A DNA stretch of 64,000 nt, taken from Capitulum mitella (Eukaryota; Arthropoda; Thecostraca; Pollicipedomorpha; Pollicipedidae). Below the pieces are notes generated by a model. It was not told the origin of the DNA. It saw only the letters and a list, made by a program, of their open reading frames with translations, and ran no database searches. Below, one piece after another: positions 44,165 through 55,400 of the stretch (its first letter is position 1; the number at the start of each line of letters is the position of its first letter). The stretch is taken from contig CP099839.1 of the NCBI GenBank assembly GCA_030062745.1, forward strand, positions 19,902,733 to 19,966,732. The letters are read 5' to 3'. The translations under genes were made by a program, and so were the position numbers.

Positions 44165-46062
44165 TTTGTTGTTGCTGTTGCTTATTGGTGTTTTCGGGCG
44201 CGGCGAATACTGAGGTCATTTTGCACCCCTAACGAGGTTGCTTTACCTAACTAGTGAGCTGTATAAACAGCCTCAAAGTCAGCGTCTTTAAGAAACAAAA
44301 AGAGCTGTTTGGATTCAAGAAAGCGCGAATTGTCTCCAAGTACATCGCAGAGCGTCAGAGATGAAGCGTGCTGTCTAAAGGGAAGTGAACGCTCTTCAGC
44401 CAAGTGTTGACACGATAGGATCACGTGGTTGACAGTGAGGAAGGCACCGCATCGATGGCAGAGAGACCTATCAGCCCCATGCAACAGATAGCCATGGATT
44501 GTATAAGAGTGACCGATACGCAATCTACACAGTATTATTTTCTCTCGCCTCGCCTTGCGAGAGCAGGATAACCATAAACCAAGCTGGAGTTTTAGCGTTC
44601 TGAGTTCATTGCCATCTGTCTCATCCCAAGAGCGCTGCCACTGGTTGTATAGGAAGTTTCTAATTGCTGGATAAAAGTCTGGCAGGGATTGGCAGAGAAC
44701 GCGTATATGGTGTCAGCACTGCTTGCCTGGCAGTGGCATCCGCCAACTCGTTGCCCGTAATTCCGACGTGACTGGGTATCCAGCACAGGATGATTTTCTT
44801 TCCAGTCCGATCCAGTTGTGTCAGACGCAGTGAAATGTCTTGTACAAGGGGACATGATGGATAAAAAGATCTAAGAGCAATAAGACTGCTAAGGGAATCC
44901 GTTAAAATGGGGTGTAATGATTCGTCACCAACTTCGATGACACATAACGCCTTGGTGATTGCTATCAATTCCGATGTAAAAACAGACGCGTGTGTAGGCA
45001 ACGAGAACGATCGGGTGACGGAACCGCTCACAAACGCTTAATCGACACCAGCGGCGGTCTTAGATCCGTCCGTGTACGTGAGTGTGTATCCGTCATATGA
45101 CGCCATCGCTCCAGTGCCATGGATCTCATTATATTTGGCGTGGCTTCATTCTTCCTGATTTCTGTAAGCGAGGTGTCTGTTGAAGGTGAGGTCAAATGCC
45201 AGGGAGGAGTAGACAGATGGTTTACTCGCTTCACCCCGCGAAGAGGACTTTCGCTCTCCTGCAACAGACCTCGCATTCGGAAGCCGTAAGGCGGAGTACG
45301 CTGCTGCGGTCCACCGCGAAGGAAGCTCACTGTGGACCGTAAAAAAAAACTGTGTCATATGTCGCGTGTAACGGGAACTGCCGCAACTTCAGGGCATAAC
45401 GCGTGCCGAGCATTTTCCTCCTTGCCGACAGTGGCAGCTCGTGTGAGTCTGTTATAAGGCTGACAGTGGGTGATGCGCGGAAGGCCCCTGTGATGATGCG
45501 GAGAGCGGTGTGATGGATGGTGTCTAGGCTGCGCTTGCTGGACTCACATGCGCTGTCATACACAAAACATGCATAATCCAGCCTGGAGCGGACGAGTGAA
45601 CGATATATGAGCATCAGCGTGCTTCTATCCGCACCATATGATGTGTGTGACACACATCTTAATATGTTCAGAGATTTCGAACAGCGATCGTGTAACGTTT
45701 TAAGATGTGCGTTATACGTAAGACGGCGGTCAAAGTATACCCCAAGGTATCTGGCCACAGACTCCATTGGAATGCGCTGTCCATACAAACGCAGAGTCAT
45801 TTCACCGCATCGCCGGCGACGACAAAAATGCATGGCTACGGTCCTATTTCTTGAAAAACGGAACCCATTCATGGTGCTCCACCTCTCCACGCGGTCCACA
45901 GCCAGCTGGAGATGCCGTTCCACTGATGGCACTTTTCCTGCACTCGTCCAAATGGCAAAATCATTAACAAAAAAGGCACGGCCAACAGACTGGGGCAGCA
46001 CATCATCGATGCCGTTAATCATAACTGCGAACAGCGCTACACTTAACACACCGCCTTGAGTT
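44165..46062 (-). mobile_element. 5'-truncated LINE with RNase H (I/Nimb-like), decayed
   Basis: The minus strand reads, in order: the end of the reverse transcriptase (FFVNDFAIWTSAGKVPSVER, YLGVYFDRRLTYNAHLKT, RSLVRSRLDYACFVYDSA), an RNase H domain (TSELIAITKALCVIEVG, PILTDSLSSLIALRS, CWIPSHVGITGNELADATAR) and a Cys/His tail (CHRCGAFLTVNHVILSCQHL). The polymerase motif FVDD is FVND and at least three frame breaks separate the parts. The element stops abruptly at 46062. On its strand the 3' end is rich in CAA repeats (about 44165-44185). Confidence 0.85.
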
Positions 46063-48493
46063 ACACAGTTTATTTATGGGATCTTTTCGGAGAGCATGTT
46101 CCCAACACCGACACGGAAAAAACGGTCAGCTAAAAAATGTCGAAGAAAAGTACCCATACAACCACGTATATCATATAATGAGAGAAAAAAAGTCTTGCAC
46201 CATACATTTTAGAGGATGGCATATTACGACCATCCCTTTATCCAGTAACAGGGCGATCATTCATTTCCTTTTAAAAGATAATCGCCGGATGATCCATGTT
46301 TATCTGTCTGAATCCATTTAAATGTCTTACGAGAATTTAAGCCGATCAGTTGTCCCGTCACCATGTCCTGCTTGTCTCCCTGTTATCATGTACGTGTTCA
46401 CAAAAAGTTCATGGTCGATCTATTTACATTTTACAACCACCATGTATCATTCCTAAATCCATGTGAAAGCCAATGATTGTCTTCCACTTCTTTTGCGCCT
46501 ATCCAGACGTTGCCATGGCAATATACTGAGCTTATCTAGCATTAATAACGGCTTGACATACCAGTCGATACACTGCCACTATCTCCCCTTAACCCACCTC
46601 CTGTCACACAACTGTCAACCATGAAACCACTGGAAATCTTTGCCAAGTCTACTACTGGTCCATGACATCCTCTACGCGACACTCGCCCCCCAGCTGTGTC
46701 CAGACAAACGCAAAAATACAAAATACAAAGTTTATTCTTTAACACGCACTGGTGCAACCACAATGTGCGCAACGGTGCGTTTTGGATGTCACCCACAGCG
46801 TACGAAAAAAGTTTTACAGTCAAGAATCCAGCTCTGGTCCACATCTTGCGCCCCTGACCTGACCTAGTACTGGTCAGGTAAGTACCTGACCTAGTAAGTA
46901 GGACCTGTACCGCGGCTTCTCGCGGTATAGGTCTGCTACCTTATCATGACCTTCTCCAGGATCCAGCTCCCGGAGGACCTCTGTGCCATGTTTGGAGTGT
47001 TTTGCTCCACATTACACTCCCCACAGCTTCTCGACCACGAAGCTCACGATGTCTGCGCAGTATCTTTTCACTTTTGGATTAATTACGAAATGCGAGATGC
47101 ACAGCGGCACCACCGCCTGCACTCAGTCATCTGTGCTTGCCACTAGCACGCGTCCCACATGTACCTCGAAGTCAACTCTGTGCTGAGGATTGCTGCGTCC
47201 GCTCCGATGGCAGTGTATTTTTCTTTCAGGAGAAATGTTGGTTCTGTTGGTTGGTTGAGTGCAGCCAATGGCGTCGCCATGGTGTCGTCTGAACGGGGAG
47301 ACAAGAAATAGCACGTAAATAATCAGAGATAAAACAATGCGCGAATTAACGGCATAACCGAAGAACATTTTACTCCTTTAACCATAAATAACGCATGCTG
47401 ACCAAAACATATCGGCGATATACAACCAGTCACTCGAATTCGTCGTCGTGCTCTCTTCAGGAAAGCTGAAGCCCACGATATCAGACTATTTGGCATCCGC
47501 ATGTTTATTATCAAAATTAAACCAGTGGACTTGTAAAGTGGAAAAACGATTTTTGCAAAACATCTTTTTTTAAAATAACTTTTTTAAAACTTGTTCCGCT
47601 AAAAAAACTCACTTTATGGGCACGAACACGTCGATTACACACCAAATGAGAACGTGACAACCACTTTCCCACGATAGCGACCTACCAGTTAAGCTGACGA
47701 CGTCTGTGCGTTGTACAGATGTACCACTTTTATTTCTCACTCCGTTGAGACAACATAAACCTTTGTAATATGCAACAGAAAAGACAAGGGCATAGTAATG
47801 CATATTACAGCTGACCGATCAAACACGAAACTCACCAGGTTTGCATCCTCGCCAGTCCTTTCTCCATCTACAGGAACATAAATGTACCGTTTACTCCTTC
47901 ATAACAATGGCAAAACAAAACGTGCATGGCGTTTTTATCGCAACGGACATCCCTCATAAGCACGGATAGAGATCGACTGGCGAAATGAAAAAGAGAGGAG
48001 ACATAGACAGAGAGACGGAAGACAATAGAGGTATAGATTAAGAGACAAAACAAAACAGAGATAATAAGACAAACTGACCGAAGGGGGTGAGAGAGAAAGA
48101 GAGAGAGGTAGAGGGAGCATACTAATAATTTGAAATGTTGTTTATTGCCGGTGAATCTCTTTCTACGTAGGCTATAACTTTCATTACTCATTTGCCTAAT
48201 GAAAGTGATATAGCAAATGTTACTGAAACAGAAAACAGGCACTTTATATTTTAGAAGCTGTGGAATGCAAACGAAATACAAAGATCATAATATCTAATCT
48301 CTGTTGTGCATGCTGCGACATATCATTATTGTTTAACATGAAGCCAAAGCTAATTGTCCGGTCTGCTCTCAGTTTTCTCTCTGCGCTCTTATTTTCACCG
48401 TTTTCGCCGTCCGAAGCGCCACTGTCGCGGGTGACGGGTGATTAGGGTCAGTTGACGCCTGCCCGACAGTTCTGGTTAACGACTTATACACAA
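46063..48493. other. Intergenic stretch
   Basis: A minus-strand frame near 46960-47130 reads VQAVVPLCISHFVINPKVK and then DIVSFVVEKLWGV. I do not recognise it, and it lacks clear splice sites. A purine-rich stretch (GAGAGAGAAAGAGAGAG) lies at 48085-48115. Otherwise nothing. Confidence 0.5.
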
Positions 48494-48900
48494 TCAGGGG
48501 CGTAGTCAGGATTCCGCCGGGGGGTAAATGGGATTAAGGGGGCCCTAGTAATCAATAAAGCCCTTCGCCAAGGGTGGATCCAGGGTTTCCCCAAGGCGGG
48601 GGAGGGGTGGGGTGGACGCGAATGGTCAGCGCGGGAACCCTATTTTCTTGTCCTTCAGATATAAGAAACGGCGCAATTTTGCTTCTTTACAAAATAAAAC
48701 AACCAAACAAATTCAAACATGTCAGCATGTTTCAGAAAATTCCACGTTTTTTCCCGAACAGAGTCGCCGAAATATGACAGAAACGGCGAGATTTTAGGCG
48801 GTTCCGTCCCTCCCTCCATTTGGAATGTCGTGTCTGTGTCTGGTCCAGTAGCCCGGCTGTCCCCCCTCATCCCATAGCCTCTGGGATTTTTTTTTGTCAG
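48494..48900. mobile_element. Probable hAT-like non-autonomous fragment(s)
   Basis: CAGGGGCGTAGTCAGGA at 48494 closely matches the terminal repeat of the complete element at 50921-51187. A second start-like sequence, GGGTGGATCCAGGGTTTCCC, lies at 48569. I cannot find matching right ends, so boundaries are unknown. Confidence 0.4.
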
Positions 48901-48929
48901 CGTAGTTTAGGAGTTTAAGGGCGCTTATA

Positions 48930-49835
48930 GCGGTCTCGGGCCGTCTGCCGTGCCAGGACTCTCTAGTGGTCTCAGGTTCCTTTTACAGTTTCACGTCTCG
49001 GGCGGGACGTCTCAGGCGCTCCTTTGCCAGCTTCAGGGGCACCTCAGACAGTCTCAGGGACCCATCTGACAATTTCAGGGACGCTTAAGCCATCTCGGGT
49101 TCCCTCCTGTCGTCCCTGGCAAGGTTTTTGCCGTCTAAGGAGACCCTCAGGCACTAAAAAAGGTCCTCTCTAAGTCTCTCTCTCTCTCTCTCTCTCTGCC
49201 GTGACAGAGGCGTCTCTGGCAATCCTCTAGGTCCTTTGGCCGTTTCAGGAACAATCTGGACGTCTCAAGGTCTAGTGGTTCCAGGGGTCCCTCTGGTTGT
49301 CTCAGGAGCCCCTATTGCTAGAGACTTCTGGTTAGAAATCTCAAAGGCCCCTCTCTAGCAGTCTCAGTGGACCCTTTGTGGTCCTGGGTATCCCTTTTAT
49401 CGTCTCTGGGAAACATTTTTGCCATCTCAGGGGCCCTCTGACAGTTACAAAAGACCTTTTGGCAATTTTGGGGCCCTTGTGCAGTACCAAAGGTCCTCTG
49501 AACGTCTCCGGTTGTCCCCATGGCCGTACCACGGGTCCTAGTCTGTTACATGAGGTATATCTAGCAGTGTTTTAGGACCCCTCTAGCCATAACAATGGGC
49601 TTCTGTTGGCGCTTCAGGGGCCTCACTTACAGTCTCAGGGGGCCTTGCCCGTGCCAGGAGCCCGCTTATTACACTCGGGGACCCTCTGGCCGTCCAGTGC
49701 CCCCATAAAACCAAATGCCGTCTCAGAGGCCCTCTTATTGTCTTTGTCTCGCAGGGGTCCTGCGACCTGTTTGACGGTCTGCTGATGATAGCCTGGAGAC
49801 CATTCGCATTTGTCTGTATCCTTCAACAATTCCAC
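48930..49835. repeat. Degenerate about 35-40-bp GC-rich minisatellite
   Basis: About 24 degenerate units around GTCTCAGGGG(A/C)CCCTCTGGC, interrupted by a (TC)n run at 49171-49197. Its composition is similar to the array at 19810-20400. Confidence 0.8.
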
Positions 49836-49904
49836 TATAAAAACGCCTCTAAAGGGGCCGTATTAAAAAGGGATTAAAAGCCAGATCTTAAAACCAGGCA
49901 CGAT

Positions 49905-51650
49905 TTAAAAGGACTGGACTGCGCCAGTCACAGGACTGGAAACCTCAAACCTGGAGCTACGGTCAGGGCTGTCTTGGTGACTGCGCTGAAATCGCTTCTG
50001 GATGAGCGAAATAAAAGTCCACAGTGCATTAAGAGTAGTCAGCTGAGCCACTATCCGGGCCAGACTGATCGGAGTGGCTCCAAGAGTCCGCACCCACAGA
50101 GCTAGGTCTTGTTCTTGGCCTAACCCTGGGACTGCCACCCTCCGTGGGGCGCGCTTCTCTGGGCGCCGCAGCCTCGACGGGGTCGCCGCCAAAGACACGT
50201 CGTCCCCGGGTGGAGGCGGCCGCGGAGGAGGGCCCATCGGAGACGGTTCCTTCCTCGGCAAGGAGAGTCCAGGTGAAGGGGCTTCCACACGCTTCTTGGG
50301 CTCAGGCGTGGACGGTCCACTGGAGGCTGACAGCTTGTCAGCCCTGGTGACTGGTTCGCGGCACCTGTGTTTGCTTTCCGAGGCCGATTAGAAGCCCTGA
50401 CCCTCTGCTGTTCGATGAGGCGCGCCCGCTTGGCTTCATGGGCGCGTTTCTCTGCCTCCTGACGCTCCAGAACTTCGGCCGCCTCTGTTCTACCGAGTCC
50501 AGGGAGACCCAGGGCGGAGAGGAGGCCGGTGAAGTACGCGGAGGAGTTGGCACTGGGGAGGCCGGCGGCGCGTTTGCCGCCAGCGCCGGAGAGCGGCGGG
50601 GTCCCCGTCCACCCTGAACCAGGGTCCACCGCCGCCACTCCCCGACCTCCCGGCCGGCGAGGAGACCGAAGGCGCGGCGGCCGCCGGGGAGGTCAGCCTC
50701 CCGGCGGGCGGCGGGAATCCGTTCGCAGCGTCGCAGCCGCCAGTTTCCCCTGCACCGCCCACGTTAGCTGGCGACCGCCGCTGGCTCGCCATCACATCTC
50801 CCAGCCCTCTGGGGGGTGCATGGCCTGTGGGAGCCGCATTCACTGACAGTCCAAAGGACTTCGGACTTCGGCAGGAGTTGGGCGGTAGTCATGCCGTCCA
50901 GCTTGCAGGGTTCCTTGATGCAGGGACGTAGCCAAGGGGGGGATGGGGCAATGGCCCCCTCCCTGAGCCAAGCGGTCTACACTAGATACATGGCGATTTC
51001 GCATGAATACGTAATAGTGATCATATATATATTGTAAAACCAAACATGATATGTTTTTCTGTGCATTAGAATATGAGATAAATTGCCTAAAATTACTGCA
51101 TTTTTTTGTAAATTTCGTCATAAGCTTATGGCATATCACAAAAATTGACATTTGCCCCCCTCGAGGAAAATCCTGGCTACGTGCCTGACTTGATGTGACG
51201 GGTGGCTTTGACCTTTTGGGCACACGATACCTTTGGATGAGAGCTATTATACAAGTCCCGAACATCTCGGAAAGAAACGCTTTTGGTACCCTTAAATGCA
51301 ACGATGTGTTTTTTCTCTCGCATATGCCGGCACGATTTGTCGTAGGAGGTGTGCAGGGCCTGGTCTTGCCCGCAGTTCGCACCACCGAACCGCACCGCGG
51401 TTCAGTGCTCCCACAGGTCTCAGACGAGTGGTCCAGGGTTGCACACTTGCCACACCTCGTGTGATTTCTGTAGTGCGGCTTTGTGTATCCGAACCGCTGA
51501 CACTTGAAACACCGCATTGGGTTCGGGATGTAAAGACGAACTGCCACCTTATCCGACGTATAATTCCGGTGGCAGTTGGGTGCGCTCAGATGTCAGGAAG
51601 CCGATGCCCTGGACCCACGGAGGGCTGACCAGGCGCTTCTAGATGTGAGC
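49905..51650 (-). mobile_element. LINE ORF1 (gag-like) sequence, interrupted
   Basis: The minus strand from about 51550 reads a gag-like zinc-knuckle region, MAVRLYIPNPMRCFKCQRFG followed by RCGKCATLDHSSETC, then DQALHTSYDKSCRHMREKKH. After the hAT-like insertion it continues into a Pro-rich region and a helical segment, SALGLPGLGRTEAAEVLERQ and EAEKRAHEAKRARLIEQQRV. Frame breaks are present. It may be the 5' part of the same LINE family as 44165-46062, but the intervening endonuclease and reverse transcriptase region is not there. Confidence 0.75.
50921..51187. mobile_element. hAT-like MITE, 267 bp, inside LINE ORF1
   Basis: The left end is CAGGGACGTAGCCAAGG; the right end is TGGCTACGTGCCTG, whose reverse complement is CAGGCACGTAGCCA. 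It is flanked by CCTTGATG (50913-50920) and ACTTGATG (51188-51195), an 8-bp target duplication with one mismatch, as expected for hAT. G-rich and C-rich blocks lie just inside each end. Removing it joins the two parts of the LINE ORF1. Confidence 0.88.
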
Positions 51651-52021
51651 CAGGACAGGGGCCCCAAAGCAACGGCGGACACTGCGCTTAACGGTTCCAC
51701 GGCGTCGCCCCCACCCCCCACACACTTGGAGCCCGCCTAGCCCTGGGCCGCTGTCGCACGGAGGCGACGCCCGACCGGCCGATTTCTTGACGTGGGGTCG
51801 GCGTCAGGCACCCGCAGAGTCGGAGCTCCGGCTCAAAGACAAGAGTTGGTGGGCTGCCCCGACTGACCCGCAGGGCAGCCACCTCAGTGCCCAGGGATCG
51901 TCGCACCGATCATTGGACCCAACGTGGCACGGCAAGGGCCGGTAAAACTAGAAGCTTGGGCCGCGGGAGCGCTAGTCCCTACACTGACCTTGGGCAGTGC
52001 CCTCGTGGGCAGACGTACTTT

Positions 52022-52168
52022 GTTCCTCAAAGATGTCATACGCATTGGCGAAACGTTGAGATGTAACACGCGCAATGTTCTCAGAATTCATATCTTGTTT
52101 ATGCTGAGTTTTGGCTCAATCCTATCATCGCTTGCAATCGACAGCAAGCGCCTCATCAGAAGCGATGA
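52022..52168. repeat. Dispersed repeat, copy 2 (possible Penelope-like fragment)
   Basis: The partner of 8785-8930. On the minus strand it has CTGATGAGGCGCTTGC, a loop and the complementary GCAAGCG, close to a hammerhead stem II. The GAAA box is changed to TGATA, so self-cleavage is not expected from this copy. Confidence 0.6.
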
Positions 52169-52412
52169 ATTTATATCAAGAAATCAGTATGTTTATTCTT
52201 ATTTTAATTTGCCTCAGACCAGGCACGCGCAGGTGTTGACATTCGATTTCCAGCTGAAGTTGCCAGGTCGTTTTCAATTACTGTGTGGTACGACCAGTTC
52301 CGAGATCCACTTCAGGGCCGTTGCTGGGACACAGATCGAGTTACCACACGTCTTTGTCCGGACAAATCAAAGCCCCCTGAGAAACGCTCGCTGATCGATC
52401 CTGCTCTGCCAG

Positions 52413-52491
52413 CGACGATGGCCGCTCGGCCACCGGCTACGACGTGCGGTGTCCGCAGTGCGGCGCCGCGCTCTCCTACAGCCCGGCCCAG
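52413..52491 (+). CDS. Eph: Eph exon, first FN3 repeat
   Basis: The acceptor CTGCTCTGCCAG precedes C GAC GAT. The exon encodes DDGRSATGYDVRCPQCG and then AALSYSPAQ, with donor CAG|GTGAGC (79 nt, leaves in phase 0). The paired cysteines after YDV are typical of the Eph FN3-1 repeat. Confidence 0.75.
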
Positions 52492-55400
52492 GTGAGCGCC
52501 ACCGGCCCGGCGGCCGCGTCCGGGCCGGGGGGATGACGGACCCCACCGTCCGCGACGGTGTTCCCTGGTGCCTGTGCCGGCCGAATCGGGGTACCTGCCC
52601 CCCTCCCCCCCCCGGGCGCGATAGCCTGTCCGCCGCATTTTCCGGCGGTCCTCTTTGCAGAGCATGGCCGCTCTTCAGGATGGCTACCTGGACTTTTTTA
52701 ACGGCTGCCGTGGTCCGATTTCATCGCTGTGATGACGTGGGGACTTCTGAGATATCACTGCATTGTTTCCAAAGTGGTGTCGCTCATAACAAAGACCAGG
52801 CGTCATTGAAAAGACGTGATGAAGCCAAGCTGTGGGGATATTCGGCTGGGCAATGGCTGGGCGGGCATATGACCGTTTTTTTGGTTCTAACTTATGTAAC
52901 GCCAAACTTCCCAAATGTTACCATTAATCATGGCGCGTTTAGAGCTTGCAGCTTTGATCACATCAGGTTTAAAAGTCCTGTTCTTTGACACGCCGTGCCA
53001 TGCATTGCCAGATTTTCCTGGTGACGGGGCAGATGACCTGTGTGTTGCCTGTTCCAAGCTCTGAATGCGGTGGTCAGAATCCATCCTGGTTCCGATGTCA
53101 CGTGGGAAGCTCATATGTCGCATGCATATGACGTCATATGCCCCGCCGGCCTGGCCATTGACCTTCTGCGAACGTCCCGGATCTGTGCCGTGCCTCGACG
53201 AGTGGACCTTGACTGTCTCGAGGCTGAGATCACCCGGCCCGGGGCATCTCCGGTATTAGACGCTGACCTTGCCGCGAGACCCGCGTCCGCACTGCAACAG
53301 GCGGACGCCGCTGATGGGCGGATCCGTTTTTCTGCTCTTCCTTTCGGACGGGTTTGAATGTGATCACGGTGAAATGTCGGACCGGTGTGGTGGGGTCTGA
53401 TTGGCAGAGGTGTTGTGACCGTCTCGGATTCGACGCTCTTCAGTCGGGTCTGCGCGGCGCCCATTGACTCACAGGCTAATATCTCGACTTGTGAGTCATC
53501 GTTCAGCCGGGCCTGAACGTGACAAGAGTGACGGTTTCGGGTGTAGACGTTATCAGGGACGTGATCTGACAAGAGTGGTCGTCTTTCACACGGGCCTGAA
53601 TCAGACCAGGGTGACGGTGTCGGGTCTGAATCCCGTCACGTCGTACCAGGTCCGGGTGTACACTGTACAGCCAGACCGGTGTGTCGTCGGAGGCGGCGAG
53701 TGATGACGGACATGTGGCCATCGAGGTCACTACCCAGGCGTCAGGTCAGCGACAGACGCGGGACGGGTCTGCCCGCGACTTCGCGGCTCTGCCCGGGAGA
53801 TGTGACGTGCGAAGTGCTTCAAGAACATTTGCACGTCGAGCATGATGCTTGAAAGTGTAAGCACGTAGTTTCCTTAAGATTTCACTTGAAAATGAGGTGC
53901 ACGGCTTTTGACGTGATTGACATGAGACCGGCCCATGAGTGATGTCGCTGTCCAGGGCATTATCTGTCTGTCGGTCAATAGAGGTGTCCGTCATTCTGCA
54001 CGATGTGCACAGTAGCGGAGTGCTGCCGGCGCACTGAACGGTGCCGCCTTGTTCCGCAGTGCCGTCCGTGGTCTCGGACGTGCGGGCCACCATGGTGCGG
54101 CCCTCGGAGGCGCTGCTCAGCTGGCAGCCTCCGGCCGACCCCCAGGAGCAGGTGCTCAAGTACGAGATCCGCTGTTTCGTAAAGGTGGGTCCGCAGACGA
54201 AGTGTTTCGCCGGCCTGACACGTGCGCTGCTGCGGCACGACGTGGCCTGAAGCAACACCGGGGTGTTTTGCGCAGGGGGCACGTGTGGGCTCGGGAGCCG
54301 CAGGCTGTTGGATTTGCCTGCTGGGTACAGGTGATCACTCACACGATTACTGTGCTGTGCACATTGTGTGGTATTGTGCCACTAAGCCATCACTACGTCG
54401 TTGAGTGCGTTGTTTCCTGACAGTCCTGCGCGTCACATGGACGCCCTCCGGCCCGCCTGAAACGTTCCTCTGTCGTCTGACCCGGCCCCACGGGTGCTGC
54501 GGTCTCCCGCCTCCCCCGCCGACCCGCCGCGGCCGTACCGTCCCTGACCGGCCGTCTCCCCCGCCGACCCGCCGCGGCCGTACCGTCCCTGACCGGCCGT
54601 CTCCCCCGCCGGCCCGCCGCGGCCGTACCGTCCCTGACCGGCCGTCTCCCCCGCCGACCCGCCGCGGCCGTACCGTCCCTGACCGGCCGTCTCCCCCGCC
54701 GACCCGCCGCGGCCGTACCGTCCCTGACTGGCTGCCTCCCCCGCCGGCCCGCCGCGGCCGTACCGTCCCTGACCGGCCGTCTCCCCCGCCGACCCGCCGC
54801 GGCCGTACCGTCCCTGACCGGCCGTCTCCCCCGCCGACCCGCCGCGGCCGTACCGTCCCTGACCGGCCGTCTCCCCGCCGACCCGCCGCGGCCGTACCGT
54901 CCCTGACTGGCCGTCTCCCCCGCCGACCCGCCGCGGCCGTACCGTCCCTGACTGGCTGCCTCCCCGCCGGCCCGCCGCGGCCGTACCGTCCCTGACCGGC
55001 CGTCTCCCCGCCGACCCGCCGCGGCCGTACCGTCCCTGACCGGCCGTCTCCCCCGCCGACCCGCCGCGGCCGTACCGTCCCTGACCGGCCGTCTCCCCCG
55101 CCGACCCGCCGCGGCCGTACCGTCCCTGACCGGCCGTCTCCCCCGCCGACCCGCCGCGGCCGTACCGTCCCTGACCGGCCGTCTCCCCCGCCGACCCGCC
55201 GCGGCCGTACCGTCCCTGACCGGCCGTCTCCCCGCCGACCCGCCGCGGCCGTACCGTCCCTGACTGGCTGCCTCCCCCGCCGGCCCGCCGCGGCCGTACC
55301 GTCCCTGACCGGCCGTCTCCCCGCCGGCCCGCCGCGGCCGTACCGTCCCTGACCGGCCGTCTCCCCCGCCGACCCGCCGCGGCCGTACCGTCCCTGACCG

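Noticed and set aside
46960..47130. Minus-strand segment with VQAVVPLCISHFVINPKVK
   Set aside because: Protein-like, but with no recognised family, no start and no convincing splice sites.
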